A stretch of DNA of 64,000 nt. It comes from Alcanivorax sediminis. Lineage in GTDB: Bacteria > Pseudomonadota > Gammaproteobacteria > Pseudomonadales > Alcanivoracaceae. Each line of letters begins with the position of its first letter. Position 1 is the stretch's first letter. A program made the translations under genes and the position numbers. A model generated the notes under the pieces. That model was given only the letters and a program-made list of their open reading frames with translations. It ran no database searches and had not been told where the DNA came from. This document shows positions 1-7,947 of the stretch, in pieces. The stretch covers positions 558,001 through 622,000 of the forward strand of contig NZ_WIRE01000001.1 of the NCBI RefSeq assembly GCF_009601165.1, in the 5' to 3' direction.

Positions 1-625
1 TCTTCGGGCCAATCAGCCGCACTTCCTCGGCACCCAGCGTATTGAGCGCATGTACCTGGGAGCGGGCCACTCGCGAGTGCAGGATGTCACCGACAATAGC
101 CACCTTGAGACCTTCGAAACCACCCTTGTAGTGGCGGATGGTGTACATGTCGAGCATGGCCTGGGTAGGGTGGGCATGACGACCATCGCCAGCATTAATC
201 ACCGCTACATTGGGGGTCACTTCATTGGCAATGAAGAACGGCGCACCCGAATCCTGATGGCGGACCACGAACATGTCTGCGGCCATGGCTTCCAGATTAC
301 GCAGGGTATCCAGCAGGGTCTCACCCTTGCTGGTAGCCGACTTGGCGATATCCAGATTAAGCACATCCGCACTGAGACGCTGGGCGGCCAGCTCAAACGT
401 GCTGCGAGTGCGAGTACTGGATTCAAAGAACAGGTTCACCACCGTCTTGCCGCGCAACAGCGGCACCTTCTTGATGGACCGGCCACCCACATCCACAAAG
501 CTGGCGGCGGTGTCGAGAATATCTTCCAGCAGGGAACGGGGGAGATGCTCTGTAGTGAGAAAATGGCGAAGCTTACCGTCTTCGGTAAGTTGTACGCGGG
601 AGGATGGCGCAAGCGTCGGCGTCAT
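1..625 (-). CDS. pyrB: Aspartate carbamoyltransferase catalytic chain, C-terminal part outside window
   Basis: PyrB condenses carbamoyl phosphate with L-aspartate to carbamoyl aspartate, the committed step of pyrimidine synthesis in the cytoplasm. Reading the reverse strand from the ATG at 623-625 gives [20 protein letters not shown], then the carbamoyl-phosphate loop [13 protein letters not shown], then [12 protein letters not shown] and [18 protein letters not shown], all typical of the ATCase family. About 208 residues are present; the aspartate-binding half continues past the left edge. The start lies 2 bp after the pyrR stop, so the two genes are cotranscribed, as in Pseudomonas. An open frame on the opposite strand here is a shadow. 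Confidence 0.93.
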   Translation of the reverse strand, partial: MTPTLAPSSRVQLTEDGKLRHFLTTEHLPRSLLEDILDTAASFVDVGGRSIKKVPLLRGKTVVNLFFESSTRTRSTFELAAQRLSADVLNLDIAKSATSKGETLLDTLRNLEAMAADMFVVRHQDSGAPFFIANEVTPNVAVINAGDGRHAHPTQAMLDMYTIRHYKGGFEGLKVAIVGDILHSRVARSQVHALNTLGAEEVRLIGPK

Positions 626-627
626 TC

Positions 628-1155
628 TTAGGACCTTGTCTCTCTGTTGTCCTCAGCCACCAGTTCGCGGATCTCCGCAATGAGTGGTGAGGGCCCGCGT
701 AATTCTACCCGTTGATGGGGGGGCAATGCCAAAGTTTCGCCACAAATATCCGCACGGATTGGCAATTCCCGGTGGCCAATATCAAACAACACCACCAGAC
801 TAATAGACGCCGGACGGCCAAAATCGAACAGTTCGTTCATGGCGGCACGAATGGTGCGGCCAGTCATCAGCACATCGTCGACCAGCACAATATGCTGACC
901 GTCCACTTCGAAAGGCAGCTTCGACGGTGTGACGGTGGCCTTGAGTCCCCGCGTATCAAAATCATCCCGGTAGAACGCCGGGTTCAGGGTACCGAGCGGC
1001 AGCGGAGTCTCCAGCTTCGCATTCAGGGCCTCCGCGACCCAGGCTCCGCCGGATTCGATACCGACCAGCAGCGGGGCCTGCCCGGCAAAACGCTCTGCCA
1101 CGGCCACAGCCATGGTATCCAGGTGTGTCTGCAGTTGTTGTTCGTCCCAGCTCAA
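628..1155 (-). CDS. pyrR: PyrR bifunctional regulator / uracil phosphoribosyltransferase-like protein
   Basis: PyrR-family phosphoribosyltransferase. The PRPP-binding motif [20 protein letters not shown] is clear, preceded by YRDDFD and followed by GRPAS and ELPIRAD, matching the Pseudomonas type. In Bacillus PyrR binds pyr mRNA; in pseudomonads its role is less certain and I see no attenuator here. I prefer the TTG start at 1153-1155, which gives a 175-residue protein beginning MSWDEQQLQ with a GGAG six bases upstream. An ATG at 1213-1215 would add 20 residues unlike the family. It lies directly upstream of pyrB. Confidence 0.88.
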   Translation of the reverse strand: MSWDEQQLQTHLDTMAVAVAERFAGQAPLLVGIESGGAWVAEALNAKLETPLPLGTLNPAFYRDDFDTRGLKATVTPSKLPFEVDGQHIVLVDDVLMTGRTIRAAMNELFDFGRPASISLVVLFDIGHRELPIRADICGETLALPPHQRVELRGPSPLIAEIRELVAEDNRETRS

Positions 1156-1248
1156 AGGGCTCTCCAGAAAAGCGATCCAAAGGTGCCATGCTCGCATGGC
1201 GAAAGAACCAAGCATGGCGCCTGTTGTGCAAAGAATAAAGCCTGATCA

Positions 1249-1333
1249 GTGACGAGTTGCGAGAAGCGAGTTTCGAAAGGCAAAACCGGGTGGTTCCTGA
1301 GGGTTGGTTTTCGCAACTCGAAACTCGCTTTCC
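1249..1333. repeat. Heptad-arm inverted repeat, copy A (inverted orientation)
   Basis: A dyad in the pyrR-cytochrome b561 gap. The left arm ends CGAGTTTCGAAAGGCAAA; the right arm is TTTTCGCAACTCGAAACTCG, with a variable centre between. The arms repeat a GAGTNNC / GNNACTC unit every 7 nt. It is in the opposite orientation to copies B, C, F, G and H. A short REP-like word, GTGCAGGCACGCTCCCAC, follows at about 1349-1366. Confidence 0.85.
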
Positions 1334-1481
1334 CTCCTTCCCATCGCGTGCAGGCACGCTCCCACAATCGTCCGCTACACTCTTTACCTAACAATCCGAT
1401 CAAACCCTTCAGTTTTTTGGGATGGGAGTCGTACACAGCAGCAAGGTACCTTTTGTACATTAATGAAACTTGGCACGCAGA

Positions 1482-1497
1482 ACAGGTTCTAACCTGT
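1482..1497. promoter_or_regulatory. 16-bp palindrome upstream of cytochrome b561 gene
   Basis: ACAGGTTCTAACCTGT is a perfect palindrome whose end is 24 bp before the ATG at 1522. It could be an operator or an mRNA hairpin near the ribosome site; nothing in the window identifies a binding protein. Confidence 0.35.
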
Positions 1498-1521
1498 CAC
1501 CGCGATCTACAGGAAACAGGG

Positions 1522-2085
1522 ATGCAGCTGCGCAACAACAGCCAACGCTATGGATGGATCAGCATCGGCCTGCACTGGCTGGTGGCCATGACTGTGGTCG
1601 GCCTGTTTGCACTTGGGCTGTGGATGGTCGATCTCGGCTACTACGATGCCTGGTATCGCAAGGGCCCCGACCTTCATCGCAGCATCGGCATCCTGCTTTT
1701 CCTGGTGATGTCTGCCCGGCTACTCTGGCGCTGGATTTCTCCGCCCCCTGCCACTCTGGCTACCCATCAACGCTGGGAGGTCATACTTGGCCATCTCGCC
1801 CACTGGGCACTCTATGGGTTGCTGTTCGTGGCCATGGTCAGCGGTTACCTGATCACCAGCGCAGATGGCTCCTCCGTATCCGTATTCAACTGGTTCGCGG
1901 TGCCATCGATCACCGGCCACCGTTCCGGCCTCGAAGAGATTGCCGGCGACATTCATGAAATCGCCGTGTGGTCGCTGATCATTCTGGCCGGCCTGCATGC
2001 ACTGGCTGCACTCAAACACCATCTTCTCGATCGGGATGACACCCTGCGCCGAATGCTGGGCATGTCACTCCGTCAAATTCCATGA
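1522..2085 (+). CDS. Cytochrome b561 family membrane protein
   Basis: A 187-residue protein of the prokaryotic cytochrome b561 (CybB/YodB/YceJ) family, an inner-membrane diheme b-type electron carrier. It begins MQLRNNSQRYGWISIGLHW, giving the usual first-helix histidine. Four hydrophobic segments lie near residues 14-34, 50-70, 92-112 and 150-170, with further helix histidines in DLHRSIG, HWALYGLL and HALAALKHH. The ATG at 1522 follows AGGAAACAGG. It ends 30 bp before a yceI-like gene; b561-YceI pairing is common in proteobacteria and is thought to concern quinone redox or isoprenoid handling. Confidence 0.9.
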   Translation: MQLRNNSQRYGWISIGLHWLVAMTVVGLFALGLWMVDLGYYDAWYRKGPDLHRSIGILLFLVMSARLLWRWISPPPATLATHQRWEVILGHLAHWALYGLLFVAMVSGYLITSADGSSVSVFNWFAVPSITGHRSGLEEIAGDIHEIAVWSLIILAGLHALAALKHHLLDRDDTLRRMLGMSLRQIP

Positions 2086-2115
2086 ACACCCACCTGAAAA
2101 CCTGAGGAACAGACC

Positions 2116-2706
2116 ATGATGAACCTGATGAAAAAAGCCGCGCTGATTACCGTGACGGTGATGATGAGCAGCCTGGCACTGGCCGCCCAGCCCGGAGGCA
2201 CTTACCAGTTCGACAAGGAGGGTGCCCACCAGTTTGTGATGTTCAAGATTTCCCATCTGGGTTACAGCTGGCTGTATGGCCGCTTCAATGATTTCAATGG
2301 CAGCTTCACCGTGGATGCGGATAACCCGGAAAACAGCAAGGTGGAAGCCACCATCCAGACCGCCAGCGTCGACTCCAACCACGCCGAACGTGACAAGCAC
2401 CTGCGCAGCGATGACTTCCTGGATGTGGACAAATACCCCACCGCCACCTTCAAGAGCACCAAGATTGAGCAAACCGGTGATGACACCGCCAAGATCACCG
2501 GCAACTTCACCCTGCATGGCGTGACCAAGCCGGTCACTCTGGACGCCAAAATGATTGGTTACGGCGCTGACCCGTGGGGCGGTTACCGCATGGGCCTGGA
2601 AGCCAGCACGACCCTGAAGCTGTCTGATTTCGGCATCACCAAGGATCTGGGCCCGGCCTCTGAGTCTGTGGCGATTATTATTTCAGTGGAAGGGATCAAG
2701 AAGTAG
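2116..2706 (+). CDS. YceI family periplasmic lipid-binding protein
   Basis: A 196-residue YceI-family protein. The N-terminus [20 protein letters not shown] plus ALAAQ is a Sec signal with likely cleavage after ALA. The mature part shows [36 protein letters not shown] and the [13 protein letters not shown] strand, hallmarks of this lipocalin-like beta-barrel that binds polyisoprenoids. It lies 30 bp after the cytochrome b561 gene, almost surely one transcription unit. The exact physiological role in this organism is unknown; YceI proteins are linked to osmotic or high-pH stress in other bacteria. Confidence 0.93.
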   Translation: MMNLMKKAALITVTVMMSSLALAAQPGGTYQFDKEGAHQFVMFKISHLGYSWLYGRFNDFNGSFTVDADNPENSKVEATIQTASVDSNHAERDKHLRSDDFLDVDKYPTATFKSTKIEQTGDDTAKITGNFTLHGVTKPVTLDAKMIGYGADPWGGYRMGLEASTTLKLSDFGITKDLGPASESVAIIISVEGIKK

Positions 2707-2856
2707 CAGCGCTGATACAACGGCGGAGATTTGTCAGATTCGGGGTTAGTTCCTGCGTGTTTCATCTAGACACACGATGCAAGACCTGGCCCCGTTACTC
2801 TTCTCACAATGCTAACGCTACACTTTTCTCAACTTCCCTAGGGTCATGGGCCGGCT

Positions 2857-3435
2857 TCAGACACCTTCTTTATCAACCCCATCTACCAGACTTTTTAAAA
2901 TTGGCAGATTTTTTTTCTGCTCCAAGCTCATCTCATGATATTTAACTGGACTTAAAACCGAATAAACTTTGGTATTAAAGTCAAAACAATCAGAACACTC
3001 CCTACCCGTAACTATAAATTCGTCGTCATAAATCAGCTTGTATTCAAACAATCCAATCCTTTCTTTTTCAGAATGAATGGTTCGACCAATAAAATCGTAA
3101 CCAGAATGAAATACACCAATGCTCGGCTGATCTTGATCAATGCAATTCAATGTCTCAATTTCCATTCCAGGAAAAGTAGCTATGCCGTCAGAGTTAGTAA
3201 CTTTTTCTACAGCAAAAACCACTGCCCTAAAAGATCCATGTGGGGCACATCGATCCAGCCAAGCTGCCACCACCAAAGCGTTAACGATGGGCACCCCCTC
3301 ACCGGAGAAAACTTTAATGCTGATATCATTTGTCCTGTAAGTTTTCTCAGACCCTCCCCATAAATATAAAAAAACAGCAGCAGTAAAGAGGAAGATTATG
3401 AGGCCATATCCATTTAATTTTCCAAACACCATCAT
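2857..3435 (-). CDS. Uncharacterised AT-rich membrane-anchored protein
   Basis: I do not recognise a named family. The 192-residue product has one N-terminal membrane segment (LIIFLFTAAVFLYLW, about residues 12-26). After it comes an extracytoplasmic region with DISIKVFSGEGVPIVNALVV and NSDGIATFPG, resembling a carboxypeptidase-regulatory-like or transthyretin-like beta-sandwich where new content is ornamented on a carrier fold. Four cysteines are present, including C..DC near TGRECSDCFDF. The sequence is visibly AT-richer, with codons unlike its neighbours, and it splits the pyrR-ruvX junction that is tight in Pseudomonas. Recent acquisition is likely. Confidence 0.6.
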   Translation of the reverse strand: MMVFGKLNGYGLIIFLFTAAVFLYLWGGSEKTYRTNDISIKVFSGEGVPIVNALVVAAWLDRCAPHGSFRAVVFAVEKVTNSDGIATFPGMEIETLNCIDQDQPSIGVFHSGYDFIGRTIHSEKERIGLFEYKLIYDDEFIVTGRECSDCFDFNTKVYSVLSPVKYHEMSLEQKKNLPILKSLVDGVDKEGV

Positions 3436-3493
3436 TATCCTTAGCCATCAAAACACGTGAGATGGGTCAGGCCTCCCATTTCCCACAAGTACC

Positions 3494-3895
3494 TCAAACT
3501 TCTTTTCCTCCCTGGCTTAAGAAACCTTCCGCAATTATCACCGCTGCCATGGAATCCACACGCGGATCGGCTTTCTGGATACCGGTCCGTTCTCGCGCCT
3601 CGCGGGTGCTTAGGCGCTCATCCACCAGCCAGACTTTCATGCCAAAGCGGCCTTTCAGACGGCCAGCAAATTTCTTTGCCCGGGCAGTGGACTCGCTTTC
3701 GCTGCCATCCATGTTCAGCGGCAAGCCCACGACCAGGGCTTCCGGCTCCCATTCTTTCAACAGCGCAGCAATATCATCCCAATTGGGCTGGGTATTTTTG
3801 CAGGGAAGGGCTTTCAGGGGAGAGGCGGTGCCGAGCAGCTCATTACCGCTCGCCACACCGATTTTTTGTGTGCCGTAATCGAAGGCCAGAATCAT
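3494..3895 (-). CDS. ruvX: Pre-16S rRNA nuclease RuvX/YqgF
   Basis: A 133-residue RNase H-fold protein of the YqgF family, required for maturation of the 16S rRNA 5' end. The N-terminal strand ILAFDYGTQKIGVASG carries the catalytic aspartate; the middle VVGLPLNMDGSES and the C-terminal VDERLSTREA and RVDSMAAVIIAEG match the family. The ATG at 3893-3895 gives the normal length; a longer frame would begin inside the AGTGAAC repeat just upstream and is not believable. No strong ribosome site is visible because the repeat abuts the start. It belongs to the ruvX-algH-tonB-gshB group. Confidence 0.92.
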   Translation of the reverse strand: MILAFDYGTQKIGVASGNELLGTASPLKALPCKNTQPNWDDIAALLKEWEPEALVVGLPLNMDGSESESTARAKKFAGRLKGRFGMKVWLVDERLSTREARERTGIQKADPRVDSMAAVIIAEGFLSQGGKEV

Positions 3896-3902
3896 GGGGA
3901 GC

Positions 3903-4065
3903 AGTGAACAATGAACAGTGAATAGTGAACAGTGGCGCGACAAGCTAATTGTGCTTTTGAAAGCTTATCTGCCGCGCACAATCTCTCAGCGCGGCCTGCC
4001 GCCTTGAAGAAAAAACAAACCGATCTCGCGTCACTGTTCACTGTTAACTATTCACTATTAACTGT
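3903..4065. repeat. Heptad-arm inverted repeat, AGTGAAC / TTCACTN family (copy I)
   Basis: The left arm 3903-3935 reads AGTGAAC AATGAAC AGTGAAT then AGTGAAC. The right arm 4031-4065 reads TCACTGT TCACTGT then TAACTAT TCACTAT TAACTGT. Both have strict 7-nt spacing and they are inverted to each other, with about 95 bp between. The right arm ends exactly at the algH stop codon (4066-4068), and the left arm lies 7 bp upstream of the ruvX start. The sequence is unrelated to the GAGTNNC family but has the same architecture. Confidence 0.85.
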
Positions 4066-4626
4066 TTAGCTGTGTCCCGCCTGCGTGGCGATCAGACTCA
4101 TGTCCACGCCGATGCAGGCTGCGGCATCATGCCAGGCATGTTCAAAGGGGGTATCCAGGACCAGTTCGCGACTGGCCGGGGTGCTCAGCCAGGCGTTCTC
4201 CACCAGCTCCTGTTCCAGCTGCCCCGCTTCCCAACCCGCGTAACCGAGGCACACCAGGGATCGGTCCGGACCTTCGCCCACCGCGATGGCTTCGAGGATG
4301 TCACGACTGGTGGTCAGCATCAGGCCATCGCTGAGCAGGATGCTGGATTCCCAGTGAGTGGATGCCTCATGGAGAATGAACCCGGCTTCCTGCTGCACCG
4401 GACCACCCGCCACCACGCGGTGCCGCTCGGAGGGGGGCACTTCGATTTCGATGTCCATGTCTTCAAGAATATCGCCCAGGCTGATCTGTACCGGGCGATT
4501 GAGGGTCAGCCCCATGGCGCCTTCGCTGCTGTGCTCGACGATATAGGTGACGGAATGTTCGAAGTTGGGATCGGCCATCTGTGGCATGGCCACCAGCAAC
4601 TGGTGTTTGAGGCTTGTGTTGTCCAT
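4066..4626 (-). CDS. algH: UPF0301/YqgE family protein AlgH
   Basis: A 186-residue YqgE/AlgH protein. It begins MDNTSLKHQLLVAMPQMADP and contains FEHSVTYIVEHSSEGAMGLTLNRP, GGPVQQEAGFILH and CLGYAGWEAGQLEQEL, which define the family. AlgH was named for an effect on alginate synthesis in Pseudomonas; the biochemical activity is unclear. I use the ATG at 4624-4626 because the longer frame runs upstream into repeat copy B. The gene sits between tonB and ruvX, the order known from Pseudomonas aeruginosa. Confidence 0.93.
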   Translation of the reverse strand: MDNTSLKHQLLVAMPQMADPNFEHSVTYIVEHSSEGAMGLTLNRPVQISLGDILEDMDIEIEVPPSERHRVVAGGPVQQEAGFILHEASTHWESSILLSDGLMLTTSRDILEAIAVGEGPDRSLVCLGYAGWEAGQLEQELVENAWLSTPASRELVLDTPFEHAWHDAAACIGVDMSLIATQAGHS

Positions 4627-4664
4627 GGGGACAGTATCCGGTGCCGGGGGTGGAGCTGCAAGCA

Positions 4665-4755
4665 GGAAGCGAGTGACGAGTTTCGAGGAGCGAAAACCTT
4701 CAGGCCTTGCCGCACCGAGGTTTAGCCTTTCGAAACTCGCTACTCGCAACTCGAA
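4665..4755. repeat. Heptad-arm inverted repeat, copy B
   Basis: The left arm is GCGAGTGACGAGTTTCGAGG followed by AGCGAAAACC; the right arm includes GCCTTTCGAAACTCGC then TACTCGCAACTCGAA. It lies between the tonB end and the algH start, both leftward genes, and so sits in the algH leader. Confidence 0.87.
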
Positions 4756-4829
4756 CCCTGATTTTCGCTCAACACGTTGAGCCTCCTACCGCGGCTTCGG
4801 TCCTGGCGTGCTGCGTGCTGCGTGTTGCG

Positions 4830-5705
4830 TTACTTCGACGACACCTTGCGGGTGCTATCGAATTTCCAGGTGCGGATGATTTCCAGCACATCCATATGCT
4901 GGCGCATTTCGGGGGTGAAGGTGTCGAAGGGCGCGGCAAGGCGCACGCTCTGGATCGCGGCCTGATCCAGGAACTTGTGGCCGGACGATTGCAGCACCCG
5001 TACTTCCTTGAGGCTGCCATCCTTCTTGATGGCCACCATCAGGCGCACCGCACCAAAGGTATTGCTGTTGAGGGCCTGGGCGGGAAAGTTGCGGGTTCCC
5101 ATGGCCTCCACCTCGCGGCGAAAACTGTCGATGTACTGGGCTTCGTAGTGGGCCTTGGCGGAAACCGAGGTCAATCGGCGAATGCGCGGGCGCTTGGCGT
5201 AGGCCTGCTTCTGCTCGGCCAGCCGGGCCTGCAGGCTGGCGATCTGCTGACTCATATCCAGCAGATTTTCCTGCTCGGCCACCTTGAGGGGTTTGTTGTC
5301 CGCCTTTTCTTTTTGCTCCGCCTGCACTTTCTGCTCACTTTCACGGGCGGTGGTGATCACCAACAGCTGGGACTGACGATCTCGCTGCTGGCGAGTGGTC
5401 TTTTCCTTGAGCTGGACATTTTCCAGCTTGCTGTCGGCGAAATCAGCCTGCTCGGTGGTAGTCAGCTCCTGTTTTTCGGCCAGGTCTCCGGAGCCCTGCT
5501 GGTTGCTCTGGGCAATAAAGTCGGCCTCATCCGGTTCGTCATCGCTGCGGAACTGGGACAGGGTCACTTCCAGGGTATGGGGTGCCGCACGCGGCTTCTC
5601 CGGCGCGAAGTTGACCCCAAAGATGAGAATGCCGTGAAATGCCAGCGCCAGAAACACGGTAAAGGTGAGGCGATCAGAGGCACTGACGGGTGAGTTGGCT
5701 GCCAT
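4830..5705 (-). CDS. TonB family energy transducer (TonB3-like)
   Basis: A 291-residue TonB-like protein. One N-terminal membrane anchor (LTFTVFLALAFHGILIFGV, residues 13-31) is followed by a long Q/E/K-rich periplasmic linker, probably coiled coil around 95-165, rather than the classic Pro-Lys spacer. The C-terminal TonB domain shows GAVRLMVAIKKDGSLKEVRV, SSGHKFLDQAAIQSVRLAAP and a terminal RTWKF. TonB couples proton-motive force to outer-membrane processes. In P. aeruginosa the gene at this position (tonB3) affects twitching motility, which fits the pil-chp operon close by. No exbB or exbD is in the window. Confidence 0.88.
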   Translation of the reverse strand: MAANSPVSASDRLTFTVFLALAFHGILIFGVNFAPEKPRAAPHTLEVTLSQFRSDDEPDEADFIAQSNQQGSGDLAEKQELTTTEQADFADSKLENVQLKEKTTRQQRDRQSQLLVITTARESEQKVQAEQKEKADNKPLKVAEQENLLDMSQQIASLQARLAEQKQAYAKRPRIRRLTSVSAKAHYEAQYIDSFRREVEAMGTRNFPAQALNSNTFGAVRLMVAIKKDGSLKEVRVLQSSGHKFLDQAAIQSVRLAAPFDTFTPEMRQHMDVLEIIRTWKFDSTRKVSSK

Positions 5706-5797
5706 GAATTCTTCTTTTCACTACTGCTTATTGTGTTTTTTCCGCAAGCACTCTCCGTGCCCCCGGGCATACCATCACATGAGAATACACTGGTGTA

Positions 5798-5885
5798 AGC
5801 GAGTTTCGAGTCTCGAGTTGCGAAAACCAGGCCTGCGTGGTACCGGGTTTGGCCTTTCGAAACTCGCTTCTCGTGACTCGTTACT
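5798..5885. repeat. Heptad-arm inverted repeat, copy C
   Basis: The left arm is GCGAGTTTCGAGTCTCGAG then TTGCGAAAACC; the right arm is GGCCTTTCGAAACTCGC then TTCTCGTGACTCG. It lies in the 232-bp gap between gshB end and tonB start. A REP-like word, CCTGCAGGCAGGCTCCTGC, follows at 5909-5927. Confidence 0.87.
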
Positions 5886-5937
5886 TTCTTTTCGTTACTT
5901 CTTTTCGCCTGCAGGCAGGCTCCTGCGGTAGAGGCGG

Positions 5938-6891
5938 TCAGGACGCGTCCCGCACCGCCAGCAGGGCATCAAACAGCTGCCCGGCAATGTTGATATCAAA
6001 AATCGCATCCAGCTCGCGGATGCAGGTGGGGCTGGTGACGTTGATTTCGGTGAGATAGTCACCGATCACGTCCAGCCCCACGAAATATAGCCCTTTGCGC
6101 TTCAGGGTGGGCCCGACCTGTTCGCAGATCCAGCGATCACGGTCAGTCAGCTCGCGCCCCTGGCCAGTACCGCCGGCGGCCAGATTGCCCCGCAGCTCGC
6201 CTTCCTTGGGAATCCGCGCCAGCGCATAGGGCACCGGCTCGCCATTGATCATCAGGATGCGCTTGTCGCCATCCTTGATCTCGGGCACGTAGCGCTGGGC
6301 CATGATCGGCGTCTTGCCGTGCTGGGTCAGCACTTCGATCACTACCGAGATATTCGGGCTGTCCTTGCGCACGCGGAAGATGTTGCTGCCGCCCATGCCG
6401 TCCAGCGGCTTCATGACAGTGTCATCGAATTCCCGTACAAAATCCCGCAGCAGGCCCGCCTGGCTGGACACCAGCGTCGGGGTGCAACACTGGGGAAAGT
6501 CCGTGGCGAACAGCTTTTCATTGCTGTCACGGACACTGCCAGGGCGATTCACCACCAACACGCCTTCCCGCTCCGCCTTCTCCAGCAAATAGGTGGCGTA
6601 GATGTATTCCGTGTTGAAGGGCGGGTCCTGACGCATCAGGATAATGTCAAAATCCGCCAGGTCCTGGTTCACGGTATCGGCTAGACGGTACCAATCGTCG
6701 TTATTGTCGGTCACAGTGACTGCCCGTGTGGCCGCAAAGCTGCGACCATCGCGCACGTAGAGATCGCCAGGCTCCATGTAGAAGAGAGACCAGCCACGGC
6801 GCTGGGCCTCCAGCATCATGGCAAAAGTACTGTCTTTCCAGGGTTTGATCTTGGCGATGGGGTCCATCACCACGCCGATTTTCAGGCTCAT
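5938..6891 (-). CDS. gshB: Glutathione synthetase
   Basis: Cytoplasmic ATP-grasp ligase joining gamma-glutamylcysteine and glycine, the second step of glutathione synthesis. The 317-residue length is normal. It begins MSLKIGVVMDPIAKIKPWKD; later motifs MKPLDGMGGSNIFRV (ATP-grasp lysine and glycine loop), AGGTGQGRELTDRD and GLDVIGDYLTEINVTSPTC (metal and substrate residues) are intact. It ends the leftward block that faces the rightward pil operon across a 254-bp gap. Glutathione-dependent genes elsewhere in the window (glyoxalase I, two GSTs, MAPEG, GGT) would use its product. Confidence 0.97.
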   Translation of the reverse strand: MSLKIGVVMDPIAKIKPWKDSTFAMMLEAQRRGWSLFYMEPGDLYVRDGRSFAATRAVTVTDNNDDWYRLADTVNQDLADFDIILMRQDPPFNTEYIYATYLLEKAEREGVLVVNRPGSVRDSNEKLFATDFPQCCTPTLVSSQAGLLRDFVREFDDTVMKPLDGMGGSNIFRVRKDSPNISVVIEVLTQHGKTPIMAQRYVPEIKDGDKRILMINGEPVPYALARIPKEGELRGNLAAGGTGQGRELTDRDRWICEQVGPTLKRKGLYFVGLDVIGDYLTEINVTSPTCIRELDAIFDINIAGQLFDALLAVRDAS

Positions 6892-7145
6892 GGGATCTCC
6901 ACAGATAGGGGTGCGAGCCGGGCAATATTAGCAGTGCCAGCAGGGGATCGCCATGCGGGAAACCACCGTGTGGCGCGGGGGAGTTTTCCCAAGTTTCATA
7001 GGGTCTTATAGATTGATTGTAGAATCTGTGTTAAAAACTTTCCTTGGGCTGACACCGCCACAGGACCCGCCCAACGCATTATTAGAAAGGCCAAAAATTA
7101 CAACAAGTTGCGGCCAATTACGGTTCACGGTTAAAGGCAGTTTCC

Positions 7146-7529
7146 ATGACTGACAATTTCCAAGACCTCAAGGTGATGGTTATCGACGATTCCAAGACGA
7201 TTCGTCGAACCGCGGAAACCTTGTTGAAAAAAGCAGGTTGTGAAGTGATCACCGCCACCGATGGCTTTGACGCCTTGGCCAAAATCGCCGACACCAGGCC
7301 CAACATCATCTTCGTGGACATCATGATGCCGCGACTGGATGGATATCAGACCTGTGCCCTGATCAAGAACAACAGCGCCTTCAAGTCCACCCCTGTGATC
7401 ATGCTGTCTTCCAAGGACGGCCTGTTCGACAAGGCCAAGGGGCGTATCGTGGGTTCTGATGAATACCTGACCAAACCCTTCTCCAAGGATGAACTGCTCG
7501 GCGCAATTCGCCAGCACATGGCAGGTTAG
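7146..7529 (+). CDS. pilG: Type IV pilus response regulator PilG
   Basis: A single-domain CheY-like receiver of 127 residues. The acidic pair MVIDDSKT is at about 13-17, the phosphoacceptor is Asp58 in FVDIMMPRLDGYQ, and Lys110 lies in EYLTKPF. PilG receives phosphate from the CheA hybrid ChpA and promotes pilus extension and cAMP signalling in Pseudomonas. First gene of the pilGHIJK-chpABC operon; the 254-bp upstream gap holds the promoter, though I cannot define the hexamers with confidence. Confidence 0.95.
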   Translation: MTDNFQDLKVMVIDDSKTIRRTAETLLKKAGCEVITATDGFDALAKIADTRPNIIFVDIMMPRLDGYQTCALIKNNSAFKSTPVIMLSSKDGLFDKAKGRIVGSDEYLTKPFSKDELLGAIRQHMAG

Positions 7530-7561
7530 GCAGCACCTTTGCTGACCGGATAGAGGAAAAG

Positions 7562-7930
7562 ATGGCTCGAATTCTTATTGTTGATGACTCTCCCACCGAA
7601 ACCTACAAGTTACGGGAGATTCTGGAAAAGCACGGCCACGAGGTTCTCGAGGCTGCCAACGGCGCCGATGGCGTGGCCATGGCCCGCTCCGAACTGCCTG
7701 AACTGGTCCTCATGGATGTGGTGATGCCCGGCCTGAACGGCTTCCAGGCTACCCGTCAACTGACCAAGGGCGCCGATACCGCGCATATTCCCATCGTGAT
7801 CGTCACCACCAAAGATCAGGAAACCGACCGTGTCTGGGGGAAACGCCAGGGCGCCAGGGACTACCTGACCAAGCCGGTGGATGAAGATCTGCTCCTGCAA
7901 ACCGTCGACCGCCTGCTGGCCGACAGCTGA
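7562..7930 (+). CDS. pilH: Type IV pilus response regulator PilH
   Basis: The second CheY-like single receiver, 122 residues. It has ILIVDDSPTE at the N-terminus, phosphoacceptor Asp52 in LMDVVMPGLNGF and Lys104 in YLTKPVDE. In Pseudomonas PilH opposes PilG and is linked to retraction and phosphate drain. It is separated from pilG by 32 bp, with GAGGAAAAG just before the ATG, and is followed 17 bp later by pilI. Confidence 0.95.
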   Translation: MARILIVDDSPTETYKLREILEKHGHEVLEAANGADGVAMARSELPELVLMDVVMPGLNGFQATRQLTKGADTAHIPIVIVTTKDQETDRVWGKRQGARDYLTKPVDEDLLLQTVDRLLADS

Positions 7931-7947
7931 ACCGCAAGGAGCCATGA

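Larger units (their letters stand above)
1156..1521. other. 366-bp divergent intergenic region pyrR / cytochrome b561
   Basis: No gene is supported here. It holds repeat copy A (1249-1333), a REP-like word, an A/T-rich stretch around 1400-1470 likely to carry promoters, and the palindrome ACAGGTTCTAACCTGT at 1482-1497. Small open frames across the repeat are artefacts of the repeat. Confidence 0.7.

Noticed and set aside
628..1155. PyrR-controlled attenuator ahead of pyrB
   Set aside because: pyrB starts 2 bp after pyrR, leaving no room; no anti-terminator/terminator pair is seen upstream of pyrR.
962..1460. Minus-strand open frames overlapping pyrR
   Set aside because: They read pyrR in the wrong frame or run across copy A.
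1304..1492. Small open frames in the pyrR-cytochrome gap
   Set aside because: They are repeat- or leader-derived, with translations that resemble nothing and no ribosome site.
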